A DNA stretch of 36,953 nt from Bacteroidota bacterium (lineage in GTDB: Bacteria > Bacteroidota > Bacteroidia > Chitinophagales > Chitinophagaceae): NCBI GenBank assembly GCA_018267875.1, contig JAFDXP010000044.1, positions 1 to 36,953 on the forward strand, in the 5' to 3' direction. Every line of letters starts with the position of its first letter. Position 1 is the stretch's first letter. The notes below the pieces were generated by a model, which searched no databases, had not been told where the DNA came from, and saw nothing but the letters and a program-made list of their open reading frames with translations. This document shows, one piece after another, positions 7,634-14,747 of this stretch. Both the position numbers and the translations under genes were made by a program.

Positions 7634-8428
7634 TTACTCGTCGTCACCGGAATTATCCTTAGAGCGATAAGAAGGCTCATTATGACCTTTGTGCTTTTTA
7701 GACATACCCAACACATAACCCAAACGCAATTGAGGAGTTACATAAGGAGTAAGGGTAAAGTTTGACAAAGTACGATTGTTGTTGCTGCTCATTGTATGCA
7801 CCATTCCATAGTAGTTGTAGCTTAAGCCCCAACCAAGTTCTAAGCCAAGATAAACTTTAGGAAGAACATAATAATCCATACCGGTAAACATACGAACGCC
7901 TAATCCAAATGCACCTTGATTGTTGTGAACATTTACGGTACGCATATTCACGTTAGCATAACCCAGCATTAAATCAGCCCCCATGTATGTATTCAAACGC
8001 TCGGCAGGATGAAAAATCTTTTCAATACCCAATCCTAATGCAATGCCAAAATTGTTCATTGCAGTATCTTGAAACTGTCCATTGATACGACGATTGCCAT
8101 AGCTAATGTTTGTCAGCATACGGAATACGGTATTGTGGTTGATGAAGCTACGAGTCTTCAACATGGGATAGTAATTGCCACCAGTAAAATTTGTAGCACC
8201 AATAGCATCTCTGCTAAGTCCGCGATCAAGGTTCCATAGGAATCCATCATTCAGGTCAAATAGGCTTCCATTGCCCAAGTTCAAACGAGCTTGTGTTTCA
8301 ATCAACATATCTCCTTTGCAAGGCATGTTGAACGTTCCACGATCGTTGCGAATTTGTGCGTTCATTTGGGACGGAGCAAATGACATCATTGCACCGGAGA
8401 GTAATAATGGTAAAATGTGCTTTTTCAT
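7634..8428 (-). CDS. Outer-membrane beta-barrel protein, unknown role
   Basis: Starting at the ATG at 8428 (MKKHILPLLL) gives 264 residues with a clear signal peptide ending near MNAQ. An upstream start at 8449 falls inside the -7 box region and is unlikely. The mature protein is rich in alternating aromatic and glycine strands (YVNMRTVNVHNNQGAFGLGVR, LGLELGWGLSYNYYG, LTPYVTPQLRLGYVLGM), as in small Bacteroidota outer-membrane barrels. A charged low-complexity tail ends in SGDDE. It has its own promoter and terminator, so it is probably monocistronic. Specific function not recognised. Confidence 0.85.
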   Translation of the reverse strand: MKKHILPLLLSGAMMSFAPSQMNAQIRNDRGTFNMPCKGDMLIETQARLNLGNGSLFDLNDGFLWNLDRGLSRDAIGATNFTGGNYYPMLKTRSFINHNTVFRMLTNISYGNRRINGQFQDTAMNNFGIALGLGIEKIFHPAERLNTYMGADLMLGYANVNMRTVNVHNNQGAFGLGVRMFTGMDYYVLPKVYLGLELGWGLSYNYYGMVHTMSSNNNRTLSNFTLTPYVTPQLRLGYVLGMSKKHKGHNEPSYRSKDNSGDDE

Positions 8429-8446
8429 TCGTTTAACATTTGAGGA

Positions 8447-8454
8447 CAAATATA
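8447..8454 (-). promoter_or_regulatory. -7 box (TATATTTG) of the outer-membrane protein gene
   Basis: On the minus strand, TATATTTG matches TAnnTTTG exactly and lies 18 nt before the ATG at 8428. A TTTG occurs 23 nt further upstream, at the long end of normal spacing. The leader would be only about a dozen nucleotides. The adjoining 8455-8624 stretch is A/purine-rich with no gene that I can support. Confidence 0.55.
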
Positions 8455-8624
8455 ATGCCCTAATTAGAAAATCCTAACAAATTCACAAGAAGAAAAAAAC
8501 CCTTTTGCACAACTTTTCAACTTGGCATTAAAAAAAGGAAGGAAAAAGAAGAAAGAGAAACAAGGAACGAATGTTTCATTATCTATAAAACCAACTAAAA
8601 ACCTTATTCCATCAATATTTCACC

Positions 8625-8987
8625 CTATAAACGTTCATAGATTGCCTGCATTTTGAAACAGGCTCCCTCATTTTCCAATAAGGCTTGAACGCTTAGTTTA
8701 CCTTCCATATCTTTCCAAGATATAGTGAGCATAGGCGAAATGTTAGGCGTGATGAGGCGTAAAAATTTTACTTGCGGCGCAGTTCGTAGAGCGTAATTAT
8801 AAGTACTTATCATTTCAATGGAAGCCTTTACCAACTGCATCATACAAACACCCGGAACCACCGGCTGGCCCGGAAAATGCCCTAAGCATATAGGGTGATT
8901 TTGATTAAAAATAACCTTGCACTTTAAAGTAGAATCAGTGGTTTCTACTGGATGTAGCGTATAAAAATCATTCATCAACATGGTCAT
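8625..8987 (-). CDS. FabZ/ApeI-like hotdog dehydratase homologue
   Basis: Hotdog-fold protein (120 aa from 8987; alternative ATGs at 8981 and 8975) with the 3-hydroxyacyl-ACP dehydratase signature GHFPGQPVVPGVCMMQLVKA. The histidine of the HFPG..PV.PG motif is present. Where FabZ has the catalytic glutamate (PGVLxxE), this protein has glutamine (PGVCMMQ). It is the last gene of a tight leftward operon after LolA-like and lipoprotein genes, a grouping that resembles parts of flexirubin/aryl-polyene clusters. It could be a dehydratase of altered chemistry or a non-catalytic relative. Confidence 0.8.
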   Translation of the reverse strand: MTMLMNDFYTLHPVETTDSTLKCKVIFNQNHPICLGHFPGQPVVPGVCMMQLVKASIEMISTYNYALRTAPQVKFLRLITPNISPMLTISWKDMEGKLSVQALLENEGACFKMQAIYERL

Positions 8988-9615
8988 CTATGGCATTCAG
9001 CTTGATGGTGAAATTAGCTTTGTGATGGATAAATATCGCCGTTAAAGGTAAAGATTGAGGAGTTCCTTTTTCGCCGATATTAATGGTTATCACCTTTTTC
9101 TTACCCACATTTTCAATACGCCTTAAGGTGTCTTTTGTTGCAATATAATAAGCATAACCTTTATTGAGGGTAAAGCGATAAAAAATTTCATCATTATCCT
9201 TAAAATTCGCTTCAGAATGGGCATTTAGCCCCTTCATTAGAAATAGGTTCATGTCTTTTTGCAGCAATTTTATCAAAGCAGGTTTATCTAATTGAGGGAT
9301 TATCTGATTTACCTTAAAGCTATCAACTTGATTCCATTCGAAATCAAAAAAAGTAAAACCCATTTCATTCTGAAATACGGCTCTTGTGGAACTGTCTTGA
9401 AAATGTTTCAACAATAAAATGCCACTTAGATGAAATTTTTTAAACAAAAAGCGACCATCAACTACGCAACGATATAGTTTCTTTTCAAACTGCGGCATGA
9501 AATGCTTTGCAGAAAAGGGTACACTACTTACTTGAGTTAGTTTTGAATAAGGCGTAGAACAGGAAAAAAATGCAAGGAAAACAAAACTGCTAACGAGTCT
9601 TAAAAATATCTTCAT
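8968..9615 (-). CDS. Lipoprotein of unknown function, between LolA-like and FabZ-like genes
   Basis: A 215-residue protein with a signal peptide and lipobox FLAFFSC (C19), so probably an outer-membrane or periplasmic lipoprotein. The mature part alternates short strands (FQNEMGFTFFDFEWNQVDSF, YYIATKDTLRRIENVGKKKV, LPLTAIFIHHKANFTIKLN), which could be a LolA/LolB-like half-barrel, but I do not recognise a family. It overlaps the LolA-like gene by 26 nt and the FabZ-like gene by up to 20 nt, indicating translational coupling. A LolB-like acceptor working with the upstream LolA-like carrier is a guess from context. Confidence 0.8.
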   Translation of the reverse strand: MKIFLRLVSSFVFLAFFSCSTPYSKLTQVSSVPFSAKHFMPQFEKKLYRCVVDGRFLFKKFHLSGILLLKHFQDSSTRAVFQNEMGFTFFDFEWNQVDSFKVNQIIPQLDKPALIKLLQKDMNLFLMKGLNAHSEANFKDNDEIFYRFTLNKGYAYYIATKDTLRRIENVGKKKVITINIGEKGTPQSLPLTAIFIHHKANFTIKLNAIDDHVDE

Positions 9616-10228
9616 TGAGCGTTACATTATGCTGTGGATTAGAAAAATCCATGTCGGTAAAATCGCCACCTTGCTCTATCATAGAGAGGCGTTTGACATC
9701 AAAGCTTTTCTTGTCTAAAAGGACATCTATGCGTTTAAAAAGCTTGCGCATGGCATCGGTAGCAGGATTCAAAGAAAGTAAAAAACTGTGCCCATCTTCG
9801 AAAACGCTTGCTTTAAAATCTGGATTGCTTAACACTGTGCCGCGCATACAGTCAATCATAATTCGATTGACCGACTGCAAAGTTTTGCTGCTTTTAGTAT
9901 TGATTTTACTAGTTTTCTCCTCATCTCGAACTAATACATTTCCGCCATTCATAACAAGCAAATATTTATAGGGAGCGGTATATTCAATACGCACTTTGTC
10001 ATCTTTTTTAAAGAAAAATTTCCCCTTTGATTTTACCTTTTCTGACAGAAGTGCCATATTTTTTGTCTGTGCAAAATCGCTGCTAATTGTGTTTATTTGA
10101 CTATTGGATTTTGATAATAAAGTTTGAAACTCTGGCACATTCTTCACTGTAGAAAAGCCCTTTGGCTGAGCAATTGTAAGTGAGGAAATGAATAGTAGAG
10201 GGGTAAAAAAAATTTTATGAATATGCAT
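9590..10228 (-). CDS. LolA-like periplasmic lipoprotein/lipid carrier
   Basis: LolA-family protein (212 aa) with a signal peptide (IFFTPLLFISSLTIAQ). The fold is suggested by the typical early SDFAQTKNM, then SKGKFFFKKDDKVRIEYTAPYKYLLVMNGG, a pattern shared by LolA and its cluster-associated relatives. The ATG at 10228 is chosen because the longer frame would put unrelated sequence before the signal peptide. It overlaps the deacetylase gene by 14 nt and the lipoprotein gene by 26 nt. Given its neighbours it may carry a lipid made or modified by this operon rather than serve the general Lol pathway (inference). Confidence 0.85.
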   Translation of the reverse strand: MHIHKIFFTPLLFISSLTIAQPKGFSTVKNVPEFQTLLSKSNSQINTISSDFAQTKNMALLSEKVKSKGKFFFKKDDKVRIEYTAPYKYLLVMNGGNVLVRDEEKTSKINTKSSKTLQSVNRIMIDCMRGTVLSNPDFKASVFEDGHSFLLSLNPATDAMRKLFKRIDVLLDKKSFDVKRLSMIEQGGDFTDMDFSNPQHNVTLNEDIFKTR

Positions 10229-10982
10229 GTATGTCGAGCATTTTATCAAGGGGGACAAAAGTAAAACCATTTTGTTGCGTCCGTTCTATCAACTCCGTTA
10301 AAATTTCATGTGTGATGCCCATGCTATCATGCAATAGAATGATATCACCACCGCTTAAACGGTCAAGAATTCGATTGAGCAATTGATCAGGATCTTTCGA
10401 TTTGGTGTCAAACGAACGAATATTCCATGCTATTGAGTGCATCTTTGCTCGGTTAATTGCCTTTGCCAAATTGGGATTTGTTACTCCATAGGGCGGACGA
10501 AACAAACGAGGTCGTTTACCAATTATCGAAGCGATTACATCATTGGTGCTTTCAATTTCTTTCGTCATTTCTTTTGTTGATTGCCAGTCAAAATTGAACC
10601 CATGACCATAGCTATGATTACCAATAAGGTGTCCTTCATGATCCCATCGTTTCACAACTTCGGGATGGGCAACTACATTTTTACCAATGGCGAAGAATGT
10701 GGCCGGCACTTGTTTTTCAGCAAGAATATCAAGGATAGGCTGCGTGTACTTGGCAGGTCCGTCATCAAAAGTCAATGAAACCCAAAGCTTATTTGTGCCT
10801 TTGCCAAATGATTGAACATAAAAATTCCAACGAATAAAAATGGCTCCCAATACTAAAAAATGAACATATACCAAAGCCACAATGACTAACCACCACCAAG
10901 ATAATTGATACTGAATACATGTAACGACTAACATAGCCATTACAGAGCCAAAAACAATAGTGAGATGTTGAAATGGGCGCAT
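10215..10982 (-). CDS. Membrane-anchored polysaccharide deacetylase (NodB domain)
   Basis: Carbohydrate esterase family 4 protein, 255 aa. Two hydrophobic segments (about residues 8-22 and 28-50) anchor it. The NodB domain carries TFDDGP (71-76; catalytic and metal aspartates), GNHSYGHG (metal histidines), RPPYG and the late IILLHD motif. It would remove N- or O-acyl groups from a glycan or glycolipid. The first ATG of the frame is at 10982; a TTG at 10988 is less likely. It follows the DUF423 gene by 6 nt. Confidence 0.92.
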   Translation of the reverse strand: MRPFQHLTIVFGSVMAMLVVTCIQYQLSWWWLVIVALVYVHFLVLGAIFIRWNFYVQSFGKGTNKLWVSLTFDDGPAKYTQPILDILAEKQVPATFFAIGKNVVAHPEVVKRWDHEGHLIGNHSYGHGFNFDWQSTKEMTKEIESTNDVIASIIGKRPRLFRPPYGVTNPNLAKAINRAKMHSIAWNIRSFDTKSKDPDQLLNRILDRLSGGDIILLHDSMGITHEILTELIERTQQNGFTFVPLDKMLDIHAYS

Positions 10983-10988
10983 ATTCAA

Positions 10989-11378
10989 CTATCTTTTTTG
11001 CAAAGTAGCAACAAGCATAAAAATCCAGCCCAATATAAAAAATAGTCCACCAATAGGAGTCAAGATGCCTACCCCACCCAAGCCTATTTGCCCCGTAGCT
11101 TTTAAGCCTGCAAGCAGATATAGGGAACCACTAAACAATATTATTCCGGTAATAAAAAATTGAGTGGCAAGTTTTAGTGGCTTTAAGGGTAAGTGAAATG
11201 AAAGAAGCCCACAAACAAGAAGCGCGAAAGCATGATACATTTGGTAACGAACACCCGTTTCGAAAATTTGCAATTGATCGGGAGAAAGTATTTGGCGTAA
11301 AGCATGTGCACCGAATGCACCTAAAATTACACTTAATGCACCCAATATTGAGCCTGCAACTAATGCTGTTCTGTACAT
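10989..11378 (-). CDS. DUF423 family membrane protein
   Basis: A 129-residue integral membrane protein with about four helices. The N-terminus SILGALSVILGAFGAHALR and the following FETGVRYQMYHAFALL are the signature of the DUF423/YgdD/TMEM256 family, whose function is unknown. Later helices (FFITGIILFSGSLYLLAG, GILTPIGGLFFILGWIFML) fit as well. It overlaps the start of aroK by 19 nt and sits mid-operon, so its position probably reflects packing rather than a shared pathway. Confidence 0.92.
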   Translation of the reverse strand: MYRTALVAGSILGALSVILGAFGAHALRQILSPDQLQIFETGVRYQMYHAFALLVCGLLSFHLPLKPLKLATQFFITGIILFSGSLYLLAGLKATGQIGLGGVGILTPIGGLFFILGWIFMLVATLQKR

Positions 11379-11881
11379 GCGCGCAAGATAGGTTCAAAAT
11401 CGCGAATTGAAAGATCATCTACCGGTAAGATAAAGTCTGCCTTTGAATAGAAATGGTGTCTTTGATTAAATAATTCCTCTAAACAATTGCGTAGATGACT
11501 TGTATTAGTCAATAAGGGACGTTTCTGAGAATCCGATCGGATTCGGGATTCAATTAAATCAAGACTGGCGTTGAGATAAACTATTATTCCCGACTGATTC
11601 ATCCGGTGGAGGTTTTCAGGATTGATAGGCATTCCGCCACCACAACATACAATCAGCGGAGGCTCCATTGTTGAAACAATTTGTTGTAAAACTTTAGATT
11701 CTAATTTTCGGAAAAAGGGTTCTCCTTTTTCTATGAATATTTGTTGAATAGAGCAGCTTAGTAATTGTTCTATCAAATCATCTGTATCTACCACAGGCAA
11801 TTGACAATATGCTGCCAAGCGTGTACCCCAAAAGCTTTTCCCTGATCCTGGCATCCCAATTAAGAACAGATTTTTTCTCAC
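11360..11881 (-). CDS. aroK: Shikimate kinase
   Basis: Phosphorylates shikimate to shikimate 3-phosphate in the chorismate pathway. At 173 residues it is the normal size. Walker A is GMPGSGKS (9-16). The shikimate site contains DTDD, the FFRKLESKVL arginine and the CCGGGMP loop, and the lid region has RPLL. The start is a GTG at 11881, overlapping the cinA stop as GTGA, a classic coupled junction. Confidence 0.95.
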   Translation of the reverse strand: MRKNLFLIGMPGSGKSFWGTRLAAYCQLPVVDTDDLIEQLLSCSIQQIFIEKGEPFFRKLESKVLQQIVSTMEPPLIVCCGGGMPINPENLHRMNQSGIIVYLNASLDLIESRIRSDSQKRPLLTNTSHLRNCLEELFNQRHHFYSKADFILPVDDLSIRDFEPILRACTEQH

Positions 11882-13131
11882 AAAGAATGATTGATAAACT
11901 TCCAGATAAACAACAAGGACATATTGGCAGCAACCTCTTTATTTTGAATTCTATCATAGGGTAGAACATACTTTATAGTTTGAACAGCAGCCTCATCACA
12001 TACAGCCATCCAAACAGTACCAACAGGAGCTTTATTATCATCACCACCTGAACTGAGCAATCCGGTAATGCCAAAACCGAAATTGCTTTTAAGGGATTTC
12101 CGTACTCCGAAAGCCATTTGTTTTGCCACTTCTTCACATACTGCTCCTTGTTTTTTCAAAACAGTCGTATCAACACCCAGCAATAATTCTTTTGCTGAAT
12201 ATTGATAACAAACAATACTCCCTAAAAAGCATTTTGAGGCTCCGGGAATTTGCGTTATCCTATGCCCAAGATAGCCGCCGGTGCAACTTTCAGCTAAAGC
12301 AATGGTTTGATTTTCATTCGATAATTTGTTGAGAATAATTTGTTCTAAAGTCAAATCTTCTAATGAAACAACCATCTCATGCAACCGATTTGCTATTGCA
12401 TCTTGAAAACTTTTCAGCTCCTCATTCAATATATTTTTATCTGCCCCACTACCGGTTAACCGCAATCGTACCATACGATAAGCGGGTAAATATGCCAAGC
12501 GAATATGCGAAGGCAGTGTGCTTTCAATATCCTTTATCTTTTCAGCGATAGCTGTTTCACCAAAACCGGCTGTCATTATGGTACGATACATATAAGCATC
12601 GTTGGAAAATCTTTTACGAAGCATCGGTATCACTTCATCAACCATGATGCCCTTCATTTCATGTGGCACACCAGGTAATGATATAATTATTGAGCCATTC
12701 TTTTCAAACAACATGCCGGGTGCTGTTCCTTGCCTATTAAACAAAATTTGACAATTGTCCGGCACCTCCGCTTGAGAAAGATTAGCCGGAAAAATGGGAA
12801 TGTTTCTTCGTTCAAAGAGGGAACGCAAGTGTGATTCAATTTTTTCATTAACAACCAACGGGACATTAAAAAACGCACACAAAGCAGGCTTAGTTATATC
12901 GTCAGAAGTGGGACCTAATCCACCTGTCAGAAAAACAAGTTGAACAGCTTCAATTTCCTTGTTTAAAGTATCTATAATCGCATCCTTATCATCTCCAATA
13001 GCTGTTCGACGTTTGATTTCAATTCCTAAATCAACGAGTTGCTGAGCTATCCAAGCTGAATTTGTGTCAACCACTTGACCAATCAACAACTCATCGCCAA
13101 TGGTTATGATAGACGCTCTTACTAAAGCCAT
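11878..13131 (-). CDS. cinA: CinA-family protein (molybdopterin-binding-like domain plus NMN amidase domain)
   Basis: Full-length CinA, 417 residues. The N-terminal MoeA/Mog-like domain (about 1-170) includes ITIGDELLIGQVVDTNS and FLTGGLGPTSDD. The C-terminal domain (about 255-417) has the nicotinamide-nucleotide amidase motif LAESCTGG and FGITGLLSSGGDD. In other bacteria CinA recycles pyridine nucleotide by deamidating NMN and hydrolysing ADP-ribose. Its ATG overlaps the upstream thioesterase stop by one base. Confidence 0.95.
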   Translation of the reverse strand: MALVRASIITIGDELLIGQVVDTNSAWIAQQLVDLGIEIKRRTAIGDDKDAIIDTLNKEIEAVQLVFLTGGLGPTSDDITKPALCAFFNVPLVVNEKIESHLRSLFERRNIPIFPANLSQAEVPDNCQILFNRQGTAPGMLFEKNGSIIISLPGVPHEMKGIMVDEVIPMLRKRFSNDAYMYRTIMTAGFGETAIAEKIKDIESTLPSHIRLAYLPAYRMVRLRLTGSGADKNILNEELKSFQDAIANRLHEMVVSLEDLTLEQIILNKLSNENQTIALAESCTGGYLGHRITQIPGASKCFLGSIVCYQYSAKELLLGVDTTVLKKQGAVCEEVAKQMAFGVRKSLKSNFGFGITGLLSSGGDDNKAPVGTVWMAVCDEAAVQTIKYVLPYDRIQNKEVAANMSLLFIWKFINHSL

Positions 13132-13559
13132 TATTTACTTTCCTGTTGCGTGAAAAAATAGGGTGCTAAACATTGTTCTATTTGATGGGGGATTGTCACT
13201 TTTTTCTTTTCTTGATTGTTGTAAAACACTAAGGTTGAAATGCCCTTGTTGAGTAACTTTTCGGCTTCATTAAATAAGGCTGAATGAAAAATAATTTTTG
13301 AGCCGGTAGGCATTTCCTTAATGGTTGTACGCACGGTAATCAAGTCATCATAATATGCCGGACGAAAGTATTGTACTTGTAATTCTACCACCGGCATCAT
13401 GATACCGGTTGCTTCTAATTCTCGATAAGAAACACCTAAAGAACGAAAAGCATCCGTTCGGCCTACTTCATAATACTGGGCATAATTACCATAATACAAA
13501 TAGCCCATTTGGTCTGTTTCGCCATAGCGAACTCTAATTTTGGTTTCGGAGATGTACAT
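13131..13559 (-). CDS. Acyl-CoA thioesterase, YbgC/4-hydroxybenzoyl-CoA thioesterase family
   Basis: Single hotdog-fold thioesterase of 142 aa. The signature VRYGETDQMGYLYYGNYAQ contains the expected catalytic aspartate (D16) and the glycine-asparagine turn, and ELQVQYFRPAYYDD follows. It would hydrolyse an acyl-CoA or acyl-ACP thioester; the substrate cannot be predicted. It is 17 nt downstream of the SDR gene and one base overlaps cinA. Confidence 0.92.
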   Translation of the reverse strand: MYISETKIRVRYGETDQMGYLYYGNYAQYYEVGRTDAFRSLGVSYRELEATGIMMPVVELQVQYFRPAYYDDLITVRTTIKEMPTGSKIIFHSALFNEAEKLLNKGISTLVFYNNQEKKKVTIPHQIEQCLAPYFFTQQESK

Positions 13560-13576
13560 ACAGGTTTTGTAATTGC

Positions 13577-14347
13577 TTAAAGCTGCTTGGGCTTTTCAGA
13601 ATCTCGAATCGTGTAAATTGCATTTGCTTGACTGGTACAAGTTAGCGTCAGATCGTTAATGCAAACATGCTCCGGTAAAGTTGCACAAAACAATACGACA
13701 TTGGCTATATCTTCAGCACGTAAGGGTTGAATGTCCTGATATACTTTTTTAGCCCGTTCCTTATCGCCTTTAAATCGCACAACAGAAAACTCTGTTTCTG
13801 CCATACCGGGGTTGATTGCTGTAACTTTTACTCCATAAGGCAATAAGTCAATTCGCATTGACTGGGATATTGCATCTACAGCAAACTTAGTAGCACAATA
13901 TACATTTCCATTCTTATACGCGGTCTTTCCTGCTGTAGAACCAATATTAAAAATATGCGGAGTTGTAGAATTTCTCAATAAAGGAAGTGTTTCTTTAGTC
14001 ATATAAAGCAACCCTTTGATGTTGGTATCAATCATTAAATCCCAATCAGAAATATTTCCTTCATCTATTGGAGACAAGCCGGAAGCAAGGCCAGCATTGT
14101 TAACTAAAATATCAATAGTTCTATCCTGAATAGAAGTTATAGCTTCTTTAACGGCAACTTTATCACGGACATCAAAGCATAAAGTAGTAACACTTGAAGC
14201 TTGATTGTCTAATTCATTTTTCAGCTTATCGAGCCTATCACTACGTCTTCCGGTGATAATTAAATGATGTCCATGAATTGCAAATAATTGAGCTATTGCC
14301 TTACCAAAGCCTGAAGTTGCACCTGTGATCAGAATTGTCTTTTTCAT
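13577..14347 (-). CDS. Short-chain dehydrogenase/reductase (YdfG-like)
   Basis: Classical SDR of 256 aa. The nucleotide-binding glycine motif GATSGFG (8-14) is followed by ITGRRSDRL, where arginines suggest NADP(H) preference. NNAG, the catalytic serine in NIGSTAG and the YCATK active-site pair are present. The closest family by pattern is YdfG-like 3-hydroxy acid dehydrogenases. It is first in the packed leftward operon. An exact -7 box ends 7 nt before its ATG, so the mRNA may have almost no leader. Confidence 0.93.
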   Translation of the reverse strand: MKKTILITGATSGFGKAIAQLFAIHGHHLIITGRRSDRLDKLKNELDNQASSVTTLCFDVRDKVAVKEAITSIQDRTIDILVNNAGLASGLSPIDEGNISDWDLMIDTNIKGLLYMTKETLPLLRNSTTPHIFNIGSTAGKTAYKNGNVYCATKFAVDAISQSMRIDLLPYGVKVTAINPGMAETEFSVVRFKGDKERAKKVYQDIQPLRAEDIANVVLFCATLPEHVCINDLTLTCTSQANAIYTIRDSEKPKQL

Positions 14348-14354
14348 GCAGCAA

Positions 14355-14362
14355 CAAAGATA
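14355..14362 (-). promoter_or_regulatory. -7 box (TATCTTTG) of the SDR-led operon
   Basis: On the minus strand TATCTTTG is an exact TAnnTTTG match, only 7 nt before the SDR ATG at 14347. Transcription starting 4-8 nt after the box would give a leaderless or nearly leaderless mRNA. T-rich sequence about 21-22 nt upstream could be the -33 element. Confidence 0.5.
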
Positions 14363-14394
14363 GGCTATGCAACGATGGGGTTGGAAAAGAGGGT

Positions 14395-14742
14395 TTAAAT
14401 CTGATTATTATTATTATTCGTTATACTTTGTTTGGACATGAAATGTCGCACAATCAGATAGCCACCAATCATACAGACGATCAAAAAAACTTGTGGCACG
14501 AAGAGGTTTTTTCTCATCAAATAATCTACAGCTTGTTGCCGATCAACCGGTTGGTGCATGAGCAAGGCACGTAATTGTGCATCACGCCCAATCATAATCA
14601 GGGTAATGATTATGCCGCCAACAAACCAAGTAGCCAATGCGGCTATAAACGTATAAAACGCCCAAAGCCCTGCATTGAGTTGCATCACACGAGCACGAAA
14701 ATAATTTCGAATACAAATAAAAACGAGAATTCCTAATTCCAT
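14395..14742 (-). CDS. Small membrane protein of unknown function
   Basis: A 115-residue protein with three hydrophobic segments: GLWAFYTFIAALATWF into FVGGIIITLIMI, and FVPQVFLIVCMIGGYLIV, plus a weaker N-terminal one (LGILVFICI). A polar tail ends in NNNNNQI, encoded by an ATT/AAT trinucleotide run at about 14402-14418 that could vary in length. It is 5 nt downstream of the RfbH/ColD-like gene and probably co-transcribed. No family recognised. Confidence 0.75.
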   Translation of the reverse strand: MELGILVFICIRNYFRARVMQLNAGLWAFYTFIAALATWFVGGIIITLIMIGRDAQLRALLMHQPVDRQQAVDYLMRKNLFVPQVFLIVCMIGGYLIVRHFMSKQSITNNNNNQI

Positions 14743-14747
14743 TCGAG

